Origin: JBEVJK01 sp040510195 | GTDB taxonomy: Bacteria > Pseudomonadota > Alphaproteobacteria > Rhizobiales > Rhizobiaceae | Assembly (NCBI GenBank): GCA_040510195.1 | Contig: JBEVJK010000058.1 | Location: 1 to 64,000, forward strand | DNA length: 64,000 nt | Reading direction: 5' to 3' | Part shown: piece after piece, positions 24,809-32,686 of the stretch | Layout: the number at the start of each line of letters is the position of its first letter | How positions within the stretch are numbered: position 1 is the stretch's first letter | Notes under the pieces: model-generated | Database searches by the model: none | The model's input: only the letters and a program-made list of their open reading frames with translations | Told to the model about the DNA's origin: nothing | Program-made: the position numbers and the translations under genes

Positions 24809-25552
24809 CTATTCCAGCGGGCGGTCCTGCGTCGCGATGAGGGCGCCGATGGCGTCGGCCGCGGCCGGGCTCGCCTCGTAGGACATCACAGGCGCGGCGG
24901 CGGCCGCATCCGCTGCGTCGGCGGCCAGCGTCGGCCGCGGCGACGGAGCGGAGGCCAGCCGGGCGACCCCCGGCAAGGCGGGCGCGGCAGAGGCGACCTC
25001 GACGGCGTCTGGCTGCGGCGCCGGCATCCGCTTGCGGCCGCGCTTCTCGTAGAAGACATTGCCGCCGGCGACCAGCACGTAGTGCATGTTCTTGTAGGGG
25101 AATTTCAGCCCGGCGGTGTGGAAGAACATGGCGTCCTTCACCTTGGGATGGCGCTCGCCCTCGAGCACCGCCTCGGCGGCGCTCTGCACGTCGGGAAGCG
25201 CCTTCGAATCCATCGGGCGCGACAGCACGCCTGGAGCGAACTGCCCCTTCCCGCCGACCACGCCGCAGACGCTGTTTCCATATTCGCCCGACTGCAGGCG
25301 GTTCATCACCACGGTGCCGACGGCGACCAACCCCTCGCGGCTGGAGCGGCGCGACTCGAAGAACATCGCGCGGGCCAGGCATTCCTTGTCCTTGGGTGTG
25401 TAGGAATAGGGCTTGGCGCCAGCCGCGCTGACCGACAGCGTCTCGGTCAGCTTGTCAGCGCTCTGCGTGCATCCCGAAAGCATGGCCAGTGCGGCGCCAA
25501 GGCCGAAACAGCCACGCATCGTCCAGCGCGCCGCGCTCCCAGATCCCCTCAT
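24809..25552 (-). CDS. Cell-wall hydrolase, SleB family lipoprotein
   Basis: The 247-residue protein begins with a lipoprotein signal whose lipobox is MLSGC (Cys28). A SleB/hydrolase_2 domain follows (about 55-160) with ECLARAMFFESRRSSREGLVAVGTVVMNR, the conserved Glu of the family, and a Pro/Ala-rich tail of about 80 residues. SleB-type enzymes cut peptidoglycan; in rhizobia the family is broadly linked to envelope remodelling, since no spores are made. GGAGGGG precedes ATG 25552. It sits between DUF1772 and recR genes. Confidence 0.88.
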   Translation of the reverse strand: MRGSGSAARWTMRGCFGLGAALAMLSGCTQSADKLTETLSVSAAGAKPYSYTPKDKECLARAMFFESRRSSREGLVAVGTVVMNRLQSGEYGNSVCGVVGGKGQFAPGVLSRPMDSKALPDVQSAAEAVLEGERHPKVKDAMFFHTAGLKFPYKNMHYVLVAGGNVFYEKRGRKRMPAPQPDAVEVASAAPALPGVARLASAPSPRPTLAADAADAAAAAPVMSYEASPAAADAIGALIATQDRPLE

Positions 25553-25674
25553 GACCCCTCCGGTCACTTTTTCAAGTTGCGGCAGGAACGTGGCCATTCG
25601 CGGCGAAAAAATGGCTGGCTCGATCACCGATTGCAGCAGGTTGTCGCTAAAGTTGAACGACGTGCCCCGGAGGG

Positions 25675-26103
25675 CTAAAGCGCCGCGCTCAGGAAGGACA
25701 AGGTGGCCATGGTTCCAAGCGCAGTGCGCACGGCATGCAGGGCTCCCCAGCGGACGACCGCGGCGCGCGTCGGCGGACCCGCGGCGGCGATCTCGGTGGC
25801 GTTCAGGGCGTCGTTGGTGGGGCGGATGACGATCAGCGTGTAGGGCCAGTTGGCGAGAATGAGCAGTGCGCCGACCAGCCACGCGGCCTCGCCGCTCGAC
25901 CACCATGCCGCAAGCCCGAGCAAGCCCGAAACGACGGCCAGGCTGGCCTGCATCATGAAACCGCGCTTGTAGCTCGGCTTCCACTCGGCGAGCAGCGCGC
26001 GGTCGTCGAGGGCGAGTCGCGCCGGCTGCTCGGCGAAGTTCACGTAGAAGGCCGCGCCTGCGAAGGCGGCAGCGGTGACGAGCGCCAGGAGGCCGGTAAG
26101 CAT
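25675..26103 (-). CDS. DUF1772 family membrane protein
   Basis: This 142-residue protein has four hydrophobic helices (about 1-22, 52-70, 74-96, 118-138). The motif NWPYTLIVIRPTNDALN is typical of DUF1772, the family containing fungal anthrone oxygenase. Activity in bacteria is unproven. The gene starts 13 bases after ybaB and so belongs to the dnaX-ybaB transcript. Confidence 0.82.
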   Translation of the reverse strand: MLTGLLALVTAAAFAGAAFYVNFAEQPARLALDDRALLAEWKPSYKRGFMMQASLAVVSGLLGLAAWWSSGEAAWLVGALLILANWPYTLIVIRPTNDALNATEIAAAGPPTRAAVVRWGALHAVRTALGTMATLSFLSAAL

Positions 26104-26116
26104 CGGCGCACCGGGA

Positions 26117-26440
26117 TCAGAAGGGCAGCTTCATGCCGGGCGGCATAGGCAGGCCGGCGGTGAGCTCCCTGGTCTTTTCCTGCATCTGGGCCTCGACTTT
26201 GGCGCGGGCGTCGTTGTGGGCTGCCAGCACCAGGTCTTCCAGGATCTCGACCTGGTCCTCCTTGAAAAGCGAGGGGTCGACCTTCAGCGCCTTCATCTCG
26301 AACTTGCCGGACAGGGTGACGTGCACCAGGCCGCCGCCGGCCTGGCCGGTTGCCTCGATGTTGGCGACCTCGTCCTGCATGGCCTGGAACTTGGCCTGCA
26401 TCTCCTTCGCCTTGCCCATCAGGCCGAGCAGATCCTTCAT
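26117..26440 (-). CDS. ybaB: YbaB/EbfC family nucleoid-associated protein
   Basis: This 107-residue DNA-binding protein forms pincer-shaped dimers in its family. The N-terminal helix (LMGKAKEMQAKFQAMQDEV), the GGGLVHVTLSGKFEMKALKVDPSL core and the closing MPPGMKLPF are characteristic. It lies 36 bases after dnaX, the standard neighbour. Confidence 0.96.
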   Translation of the reverse strand: MKDLLGLMGKAKEMQAKFQAMQDEVANIEATGQAGGGLVHVTLSGKFEMKALKVDPSLFKEDQVEILEDLVLAAHNDARAKVEAQMQEKTRELTAGLPMPPGMKLPF

Positions 26441-26476
26441 CGCGGTGTCCTCTTCGTTTGGCCGGCGTCGGGGACG

Positions 26477-28291
26477 CTAGCTTTCATCCTCGTCGCCGGC
26501 GGCATCGGCGGGCGACCGGTCGTCGTCCGTGGCGGTAGCCTCCGGTATGCGCACGTCGATGATCCTGGCGCCGGGGAAGCGGGCCATGATCGCGGCCACC
26601 GCGGGATCGCTGGCGGCATCGGAGAAAGCCGTCTCGCGCCGGCTGGCCTCTTCTTCCGCCAGCGTGCGACCGCCCTCCTCCCGGGAGACGGAGACGACCC
26701 ACCTGCGACCGGTCCAGCGCTGCAGATTGGCGTTGAGGTCGGAAATCAGCGTCTTCGGCGCATCGGGGGTGAGGCTGATCTCCAGGCGCCCGTCCTCGAT
26801 GCGAACCGGCCTCACGCAGCGCTTCAGCTGCACCTTGAACGCCATGTCGCGGTGACGCTCGGCGAGCGCGGCGATGTCGGCCAGCGCGGCGATGGGAACC
26901 GCCGCGGCCGCCACTTCCGGCAGCGGCGCGACCGGATCTGGCAGGGCGGTTTCGTGGACGACCGGCGTTTCGACCAGGCGCATCGCCTGGCCGCCGCCGG
27001 AGCCTGCCGGCATGCGCTGGGTGGCTATGGCGGCGCCGTTGCCGGCGGGCGGGCCGCCCCCGCCGGCTGGCTGCTGACGGGGCGGGGAGCGCTCGCCGGC
27101 GGGCGCGGACGGCATGGCCTCGAGCGTCTTCAGGGCCTCGTCCAGCGTCGGCAGGTCGGCGGCGTGGGCGATGCGGATCAGCACCATCTCGCCGGCATTG
27201 TACGGGCGGCTCGCCTCCTGCACCTCTGGAATGCCCTTGAGCAGCATCTGCCAGCTGCGGGAAAGGACTCTGACCGGCAGCGTCTCGGCAAAGGCGAGGC
27301 CGCGCCGGCGCTCCTCCTCCGACAGCGCCGGGTCGTCGGCGGCAGACGGCACGAAACGCAGGCGGGTGACCAGATGGTTGAACTCGGCCAGATCGGAAAG
27401 CACGGTCGCCGGATCGGCGCCGCCGTCGTACTGGGCGCGGAACTCGGCGAGAGCGGCCGCCACGTCGCCCTTCATCACATGCTCGAAAAGGTCGACGATG
27501 CGGGCACGGTCGGCAAGGCCGAGCATAGAGCGCACGGCCTCCGCGGCGACCGTGCCGGAGCCGTGGGCGATCGCCTGGTCGAAGATCGACTGGGCGTCGC
27601 GCATGGAGCCTTCGGCGGCGCGGGCGATCATCGCCAAAGCGGGCTCCTCGGCCTCGACCCCTTCGAGGGCGGCGATGCGCCGAAGATCGGCCTTGATCAG
27701 CGCGGCGTCGATGCGGCGCAGGTCGAAACGCTGGCAGCGCGACAGGACCGTGATCGGCACCTTGCGGATCTCGGTGGTGGCGAAGATGAACTTCACGTGG
27801 GGCGGCGGCTCCTCCAGCGTCTTCAGCAGGCCGTTGAAGGCCTGCGTGGAGAGCATGTGGACCTCGTCGATGATGTAGACCTTGTAGCGGGCGGCGACCG
27901 GCGCGTAGCGCACCTGCTCGATGATGTCGCGGATGTCGTCGATGCCGGTGTGGGACGCAGCGTCCATCTCGACGACGTCCGGGTGGCGGCCCTCCATGAT
28001 GGCCTGGCAATGCTCGCCGATGGCGGCGAGGTCGACGGACGGGCGGTCTATCTCCGGCGTCTTGTAGTTGAGGGCACGGGCCAGGATGCGGGCGGTCGTG
28101 GTCTTGCCGACGCCGCGGACGCCGGTCAGCATCCAGGCCTGGGCGATGCGGCCTGCCGCAAAGGCGTTGGTCAAGGTGCGGACCATCGGCTCCTGGCCGA
28201 CAAGACCGGAGAAATCGGCCGGGCGGTACTTGCGAGCCAGCACCCGATAGGCGCCGACAGCTTTCGGCCCGTCGTTTCCGGCTTCGCTCAT
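26477..28291 (-). CDS. dnaX: DNA polymerase III subunit gamma/tau
   Basis: DnaX is the clamp-loader ATPase of the replisome. The 604-residue protein has a Walker A (GVRGVGKTTTAR), a DExx box (YIIDEVHMLS), SRC sensor region (VLSRCQRFDLRR) and the clamp-loader lid. A Pro/Gly/Ala-rich linker (about 395-480) and a tau-type C-terminal domain follow. The zinc-finger cysteines of E. coli DnaX are mostly missing: the stretch after ARALNYK holds only one Cys (GEHCQAI). Start ATG 28291 follows GAGG. No slippery A-rich frameshift heptamer was noticed. The SRP RNA gene stands about 115 bases upstream. Confidence 0.96.
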   Translation of the reverse strand: MSEAGNDGPKAVGAYRVLARKYRPADFSGLVGQEPMVRTLTNAFAAGRIAQAWMLTGVRGVGKTTTARILARALNYKTPEIDRPSVDLAAIGEHCQAIMEGRHPDVVEMDAASHTGIDDIRDIIEQVRYAPVAARYKVYIIDEVHMLSTQAFNGLLKTLEEPPPHVKFIFATTEIRKVPITVLSRCQRFDLRRIDAALIKADLRRIAALEGVEAEEPALAMIARAAEGSMRDAQSIFDQAIAHGSGTVAAEAVRSMLGLADRARIVDLFEHVMKGDVAAALAEFRAQYDGGADPATVLSDLAEFNHLVTRLRFVPSAADDPALSEEERRRGLAFAETLPVRVLSRSWQMLLKGIPEVQEASRPYNAGEMVLIRIAHAADLPTLDEALKTLEAMPSAPAGERSPPRQQPAGGGGPPAGNGAAIATQRMPAGSGGGQAMRLVETPVVHETALPDPVAPLPEVAAAAVPIAALADIAALAERHRDMAFKVQLKRCVRPVRIEDGRLEISLTPDAPKTLISDLNANLQRWTGRRWVVSVSREEGGRTLAEEEASRRETAFSDAASDPAVAAIMARFPGARIIDVRIPEATATDDDRSPADAAGDEDES

Positions 28292-28408
28292 CCGACCGCC
28301 TCTTGCACTGGCATTCCTGGGCCTGACCGCCGCCCGAAATGCCGGCGGCGTCGCGACGCCTCGATGTCGCGATAGGCCAGGCGCGGGCGGCGGGAAAACG
28401 GCGGGAGG

Positions 28409-28505
28409 CTGGAACAATGACCCGTTCCGGGCTCGTTAGGGCTGCTTCCTTCCGGACCTGACCCGGTTGGCGAGTGGAGCGTCCACCGCCAACCTCCCAC
28501 GTCCC
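28409..28505 (-). ncRNA. ffs: Signal recognition particle RNA, bacterial small type
   Basis: Read on the minus strand the region contains the universally conserved SRP apical loop GTCAGGTCCGGAAGGAAGCA, which binds Ffh. The outer segments pair imperfectly, and a hairpin with arms GTTGGCG/CGCCAAC lies at the 5' side. The ends are approximate; a hairpin GGAAC/GTTCC and a short T run at the 3' side fit a terminator. Transcription is towards dnaX, the normal position in rhizobia. Confidence 0.92.
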
Positions 28506-28640
28506 ATATCGGCAATCGGCAACCGAAAAGCAAGCCCCGCCGCCATAGCGACCGTGGCGGGACCAGCGTGGTTGCCCAAGGAAACGCTTGCAGGCGACTG
28601 GGCGTGCCTCTAGCGTCAATGGCGAACGCGAGGAACCGTC

Positions 28641-29060
28641 ATGCTGCCGGGCGAGAAGGCCGGATTCGAGCTCGACCCGAGGCTGGAGGCCGACAGCGAG
28701 CCGGTGATGTGGCTCGGCCTGTGCGAACTGCGCGTCATGAACGACCGCCGCTGGCCCTGGCTGCTGCTGGTGCCGCAGCGCTCCGGCGTGGCGGAGGTGC
28801 ACGACCTGACGCCGCTCGACCAGGCGATGCTGACCTTCGAAACCAACCTGGTGGCGCAAGGCCTGAAGGAGGCCACCGGCTGCCTGAAGATCAACAGCGG
28901 TGCGCTCGGCAACGTGGTGCGACAGCTGCACGTGCACGTGGTGGCCCGCGACGAGGGCGATCCCGGCTGGCCCGGGCCCGTGTGGGGCCACGGGGTGCGC
29001 GAGCCGTACCGGCGGTCCGACCTCAACAGCTTCGCGGCCAAGGTCCGCGCCGCACTCTGA
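28641..29060 (+). CDS. HIT-domain protein
   Basis: This 139-residue protein has the HIT fold (nucleotide hydrolase/transferase). The catalytic stretch reads QLHVHVVAR, so the first His of the usual triad is Gln while the other two remain. It is preceded by KINSGALGNVVRQLH and followed by WPGPVWGHG, which I recall as common to a proteobacterial subgroup. Substrates would be nucleotidyl-linked compounds such as Ap4A. It ends 5 bases before nudC, another nucleotide-cleaving enzyme, so both probably serve nucleotide clean-up. Confidence 0.87.
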   Translation: MLPGEKAGFELDPRLEADSEPVMWLGLCELRVMNDRRWPWLLLVPQRSGVAEVHDLTPLDQAMLTFETNLVAQGLKEATGCLKINSGALGNVVRQLHVHVVARDEGDPGWPGPVWGHGVREPYRRSDLNSFAAKVRAAL

Positions 29061-29065
29061 CGTCG

Positions 29066-30007
29066 ATGCGCTTCCCCTTCTTCGATGTGCCGCCCGACGA
29101 GCCCAGCCGGTCCGTGGGCTTTGCCGGCAACGTCATCGAGCGGCTGTCGGAGAAACGCGCTGACGATGCGGCGATGCGGGCGCTGGACGACCCCCTCGCC
29201 CGGCTCATGCTGCTGCGGGACGGCCGCGTCCAGATGCGACAGGACGGCGCCGGCTTCCAGGCCTATCACGACCGCGCTTCGGCTGCCGCGCTCGGCGCCG
29301 CCTTCGAAGGGGCGGTGCTGCTCGGGCATGCGGACGGGAGGCCGGTGCTCGCCGTTCCGGGCGGGCTCGACGCCGAGGCGCTGCCGGTCGAGGTCAAGGC
29401 GATCGACTACCGCTCGGTCTACATGCAAGGTCTGCTTTCGCCCGCCGACCTCGGCGCCCTGGCACAGGGTGCCGCGCTGCTTTCGTGGCATGCCTCGCAC
29501 GCCTTCTGCAGCCGCTGCGGCCATGCCTCGGAGATGCGGGCGGGCGGCATCAAGCGCCGCTGCCCGGCCTGCGGGACCGAGCATTTCCCGCGCACAGACC
29601 CGGTCGCGATCATGCTGGCGCTCGACGGCGACCGCTGCCTGCTGGGGCGCAGCCCGCACTTCGCGCCGGGCATGTTCTCGGCGCTGGCCGGCTTCATCGA
29701 GCCCGGCGAGACGATCGAGGATGCGGTGCGCCGCGAGACGTTGGAGGAAGCGGGCGTCCGCCTCGGACGGGTCGTCTACCACGCCAGCCAGCCCTGGCCC
29801 TTCCCGCATTCGCTGATGATCGGCTGCTACGGCGAGGCACTGAGCACGGAGGTCGGCATGGACAGCGAGCTCGAAGCCTGCCGCTGGTTCGGGCGCGACG
29901 AGGTGCTGACGGCGCTCGACGGCACCCATGCCGACGGCATCCGCACGCCGCCGCGCGGCGCCATCGCCCACAGCCTGATCCGCCGCTGGGCCGAAGCCGA
30001 GCGCTAG
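29066..30007 (+). CDS. nudC: NAD(+) diphosphatase NudC
   Basis: NudC hydrolyses NAD(H) and removes NAD caps from RNA 5' ends. The 313-residue protein has a variable N-terminal domain and a four-Cys zinc ribbon (CSRC and CPAC). A complete Nudix box GFIEPGETIEDAVRRETLEE follows, and then the array SQPWPFPHSLM that defines NADH pyrophosphatases. It starts 5 bases after the HIT gene stop and ends 17 bases before the converging pheA. Confidence 0.96.
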   Translation: MRFPFFDVPPDEPSRSVGFAGNVIERLSEKRADDAAMRALDDPLARLMLLRDGRVQMRQDGAGFQAYHDRASAAALGAAFEGAVLLGHADGRPVLAVPGGLDAEALPVEVKAIDYRSVYMQGLLSPADLGALAQGAALLSWHASHAFCSRCGHASEMRAGGIKRRCPACGTEHFPRTDPVAIMLALDGDRCLLGRSPHFAPGMFSALAGFIEPGETIEDAVRRETLEEAGVRLGRVVYHASQPWPFPHSLMIGCYGEALSTEVGMDSELEACRWFGRDEVLTALDGTHADGIRTPPRGAIAHSLIRRWAEAER

Positions 30008-30024
30008 AGCAGTCCGCTGCCGGG

Positions 30025-30891
30025 TCAGTCGTCCTCGCTCTGCGAGTCGCGGAAGCGATGGGCCTCGTAGACCCCGAGGATGCGGACCTCGCGCGAGAAG
30101 AAGGTCAGCTCCTCCAAGGCGAGCGCGACGTGGCGGTCGTCAGGGTGGCCCTCGATATCGGAATAGAAGAGGGTGGAGAAGAACTTGCCGCCGAGCTGGT
30201 AGCTCTCCAGCTTGGTCATGTTGACCCCGTTGGTGGCGAAGCCGCCAAGCGCCTTGTAGAGCGCCGCCGGCACGTTGCGGACGCGGAAGATGAAGGTGGT
30301 CATCATGCGGCGCTGCGGATCGAGGCGCGGCGCCCAGGCTTTCTCCTTGGACAGCACGACGAAGCGGGTGATGTTGTTTTCGGTGTCCTCGACGTTCTCG
30401 GCGAGGATGTCGAGCCCATAGAGCTCGGAAGCCAGGCGCGGCGCCAGCGCTGCCATGGTCGGGTCGCCCTCCTCGGCGACCAGCCGCGCGGCACCCGCGG
30501 TGTCGCCGGCGACATGCGACTTCCACCGATGGCGGCGGATGATCTTGCGGCACTGGCCGAGCGCATGGATGTGGCTGTGAACGGACTTGATGGACTCCAG
30601 CCGGGTGCCCGGCAGCACCATCAGATGGAAGTGGATGGGCAGGAAGTACTCGCCGATGATGTGGAGGCGCGACTCCGGCAGGAGGTGGTGGATATCGGCC
30701 ACGCGGCCGGCGATGGTGTTCTCGATGGGGATCATCGCGAGATCGGCCTTGCCGGTCTCGACCGCGTTGAAGGCGTCCTCGAAGGTCGCGCAGGGCAGCG
30801 GCTCCATCGCCGGGTACATGTTGCGGCAGGCGGTGTCGGAGTTGGCGCCCGGTTCGCCCTGGTAGGAAATCCTGTTGGTCTCTTGGGACAT
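30025..30891 (-). CDS. pheA: Prephenate dehydratase
   Basis: This is a monofunctional dehydratase of 288 residues that turns prephenate into phenylpyruvate for phenylalanine synthesis. The catalytic domain shows YQGEPGANSDTA at the start and the Thr-Arg-Phe motif in NITRFVVLS. The C-terminal ACT domain (about 190-270) with KLESYQLGGKFFSTLFY should bind phenylalanine for feedback control. GGAAGG precedes ATG 30891. It lies 30 bases downstream of kdsB in the same direction, a conserved rhizobial pair. Confidence 0.96.
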   Translation of the reverse strand: MSQETNRISYQGEPGANSDTACRNMYPAMEPLPCATFEDAFNAVETGKADLAMIPIENTIAGRVADIHHLLPESRLHIIGEYFLPIHFHLMVLPGTRLESIKSVHSHIHALGQCRKIIRRHRWKSHVAGDTAGAARLVAEEGDPTMAALAPRLASELYGLDILAENVEDTENNITRFVVLSKEKAWAPRLDPQRRMMTTFIFRVRNVPAALYKALGGFATNGVNMTKLESYQLGGKFFSTLFYSDIEGHPDDRHVALALEELTFFSREVRILGVYEAHRFRDSQSEDD

Positions 30892-30921
30892 CGTCGCCTT
30901 CCAGGTCCAGTCTCGATCCGA

Positions 30922-31656
30922 TCACGCCGCGGGGGCCAGGAGGGCCCGGGCCCGCTCCAGCTCCTCCGGGGTGTCGACGCCGAGGGGAACCGAACGGACG
31001 ATCTCGACGTCGATGCGCATGCCGGCTTCCAGCGCCCGCAGCTGCTCCAGCCGCTCGCGGGTCTCCAGCGGCGAGGCGCCGAGGGCGACGAAGCGCGCCA
31101 GGGCGGCACGCCGGTAGGCGTAGAGGCCGATGTGATGGTAGAGCGGCCCCTCGCCCCAGGGCGCGGTGGCGCGGGTGAAGTAGAGCGCCCGCAGCCGCGA
31201 CGGGGCGACCGGCGAGCCGACGACCTTGACGACATTGGGGTCGGTGCGCTCGGCCTGGCGCTCGATCTCGACCGCCAGGGTGGAGATATCGACCTGCGGC
31301 TCGGCAAGCGGCCGGAGCGCTGCCTCGACGAGGCTGGGCTCGAGCGTCGGCAGATCGCCCTGGACGTTGACGACGGTCTCCACCTCGCCTGTCGGGTCGA
31401 GCCGGCCGAGCGCCTCGAAGATGCGGTCGGAGCCGGAGGGATGGTCGGCGCGCGTCATCACCGCCTCGAAACCGTGGGCGGTAACCGCCTCGGCCACCGC
31501 GACGGTGTCGGTGGCGACGACCACGCGGCCCAGCCCCGCGGCGGCCGCCCGCTCGGCGACGTGGACGATCATCGGCCGGCCGGCGATGTCGGCGAGCGGC
31601 TTGCCCGGCAGGCGGGTCGAGGCCATGCGGGCCGGAATGAGAACGAGGACGGACAT
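30922..31656 (-). CDS. kdsB: 3-deoxy-manno-octulosonate cytidylyltransferase
   Basis: KdsB activates KDO as CMP-KDO for lipopolysaccharide inner-core synthesis. The 244-residue nucleotidyltransferase begins LVLIPARMASTRLPGKPLADIAG (the CTP-binding signature) and contains TRADHPSGSDRI and the NVQGDLP motif. A possible minus-strand -10 element TATAAG lies at 31719-31714, about 60 bases before the start. It is probably co-transcribed with pheA. Confidence 0.97.
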   Translation of the reverse strand: MSVLVLIPARMASTRLPGKPLADIAGRPMIVHVAERAAAAGLGRVVVATDTVAVAEAVTAHGFEAVMTRADHPSGSDRIFEALGRLDPTGEVETVVNVQGDLPTLEPSLVEAALRPLAEPQVDISTLAVEIERQAERTDPNVVKVVGSPVAPSRLRALYFTRATAPWGEGPLYHHIGLYAYRRAALARFVALGASPLETRERLEQLRALEAGMRIDVEIVRSVPLGVDTPEELERARALLAPAA

Positions 31657-31850
31657 CGAAGATCGGCTGTGCGAAGGCTCGGAAAAGTGTCAAAAGGTCT
31701 CACTGGCGCCGCCCTTATAGGTGTTGCAACGAAATAGCAAAAGACCTAGTTTCCGGCGCGATTTGACCGGCGGCCTCGGGGGACGAGCGACGAGCCGCGA
31801 CCACGACCAGCGCAACGCTCCGGGGCGGCCGGAGAGGGAGCCTAGCCGAC

Positions 31851-32534
31851 ATGGACTCTTTCGAAATCAACAAGCTGATCGGCGCGTTGCTCGGCGTGGT
31901 TTTCGTGGTCTTCTCGATCAGCCTGATCGGCGACGCCATCTTCGCAGCCCCCATACCGGAGAAGCCGGGCTTCGCGATCGAGGCGGCGGAGCCCGAGGAA
32001 GGCGCGGCGGGCGGCGGCGAGGCCGCCGCGGCGGTGCCGATCGCGACGCTTCTGGCCAAAGCCGATCCGGCCGCCGGCGAGGCGGTGTTCAAGAAATGCC
32101 TGACCTGCCACACGGCCGAGAAGGGCGGCGCCAACAAGACGGGACCGAACCTTTTCGCGATCGTCAACCGGCCCATCGCCTCGCATGAGGGCTTCGCCTA
32201 TTCGGCACCCATGAAGGAGTTCTCGCAGGGCGGCTCGGTCGTCTGGGACTACGACCATCTCAACCATTTCCTGGCCGGCCCGAAGGCCTATGTGAAGGGC
32301 ACGGCGATGGGCTTTGCCGGCGTCAAGAAGGACGACGAGCGGGCCACCCTCATCGCCTATCTGCGCCCGCTGGCCGACAGCCCGGCGCCGCTTCCCGAGG
32401 CGCCGGCCGAGGGTGCGGCCGCCCCTGCCGAGGGCGGCGCGGCCACCGACGCCGCCGCCAAGCCGGCCGAGGGCGGAGCGGCCCAACCGGCCGCCGGCGA
32501 GGCGAAGCCGGCCGAGCCGCAGCCGGCTCAATGA
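31851..32534 (+). CDS. cycM: Membrane-anchored cytochrome c, CycM type
   Basis: This 227-residue class I cytochrome c has an uncleaved N-terminal anchor helix (about 8-30) and a short acidic/Ala-Gly linker. The haem site C83-LT-C86-H87 is followed by axial Met153 in KGTAMGFAG. The C-terminal 55 residues form an unusual Pro/Ala/Glu repeat region (PAEGGA units), absent from the basic domain. CycM proteins carry electrons from the bc1 complex to cytochrome aa3 oxidase. A strong terminator follows 25 bases after the stop. Confidence 0.93.
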   Translation: MDSFEINKLIGALLGVVFVVFSISLIGDAIFAAPIPEKPGFAIEAAEPEEGAAGGGEAAAAVPIATLLAKADPAAGEAVFKKCLTCHTAEKGGANKTGPNLFAIVNRPIASHEGFAYSAPMKEFSQGGSVVWDYDHLNHFLAGPKAYVKGTAMGFAGVKKDDERATLIAYLRPLADSPAPLPEAPAEGAAAPAEGGAATDAAAKPAEGGAAQPAAGEAKPAEPQPAQ

Positions 32535-32558
32535 CAAAATTGTAATTCGAAGGATCAC

Positions 32559-32587
32559 GAAAAAGCCGGGTTCTGCCCGGCTTTTTC
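32559..32587 (+). terminator. Rho-independent terminator after cycM
   Basis: The 11-bp stem AAAAAGCCGGG/CCCGGCTTTTT with loop TTCTG ends in a T run. It is symmetric (A run before, T run after), so it would work for both strands; rightward use after cycM is the obvious role. Confidence 0.9.
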
Positions 32588-32627
32588 GCAGGATCGAGGC
32601 GACTTCGGAGCCGGCATCGACGAAGTT

Positions 32628-32636
32628 TTATCCACA
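32628..32636 (+). promoter_or_regulatory. Perfect consensus DnaA box
   Basis: TTATCCACA matches the strict DnaA box consensus in all nine positions. It lies between the cycM terminator and the first yejA-like gene, 51 bases before its start. A single box may regulate that operon, bind DnaA without effect, or be chance. Confidence 0.5.
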
Positions 32637-32686
32637 GGGTCCGCACCCCGGCGTAGGATGGCCGAGGCGAAAGGAGCAAGGCACGG

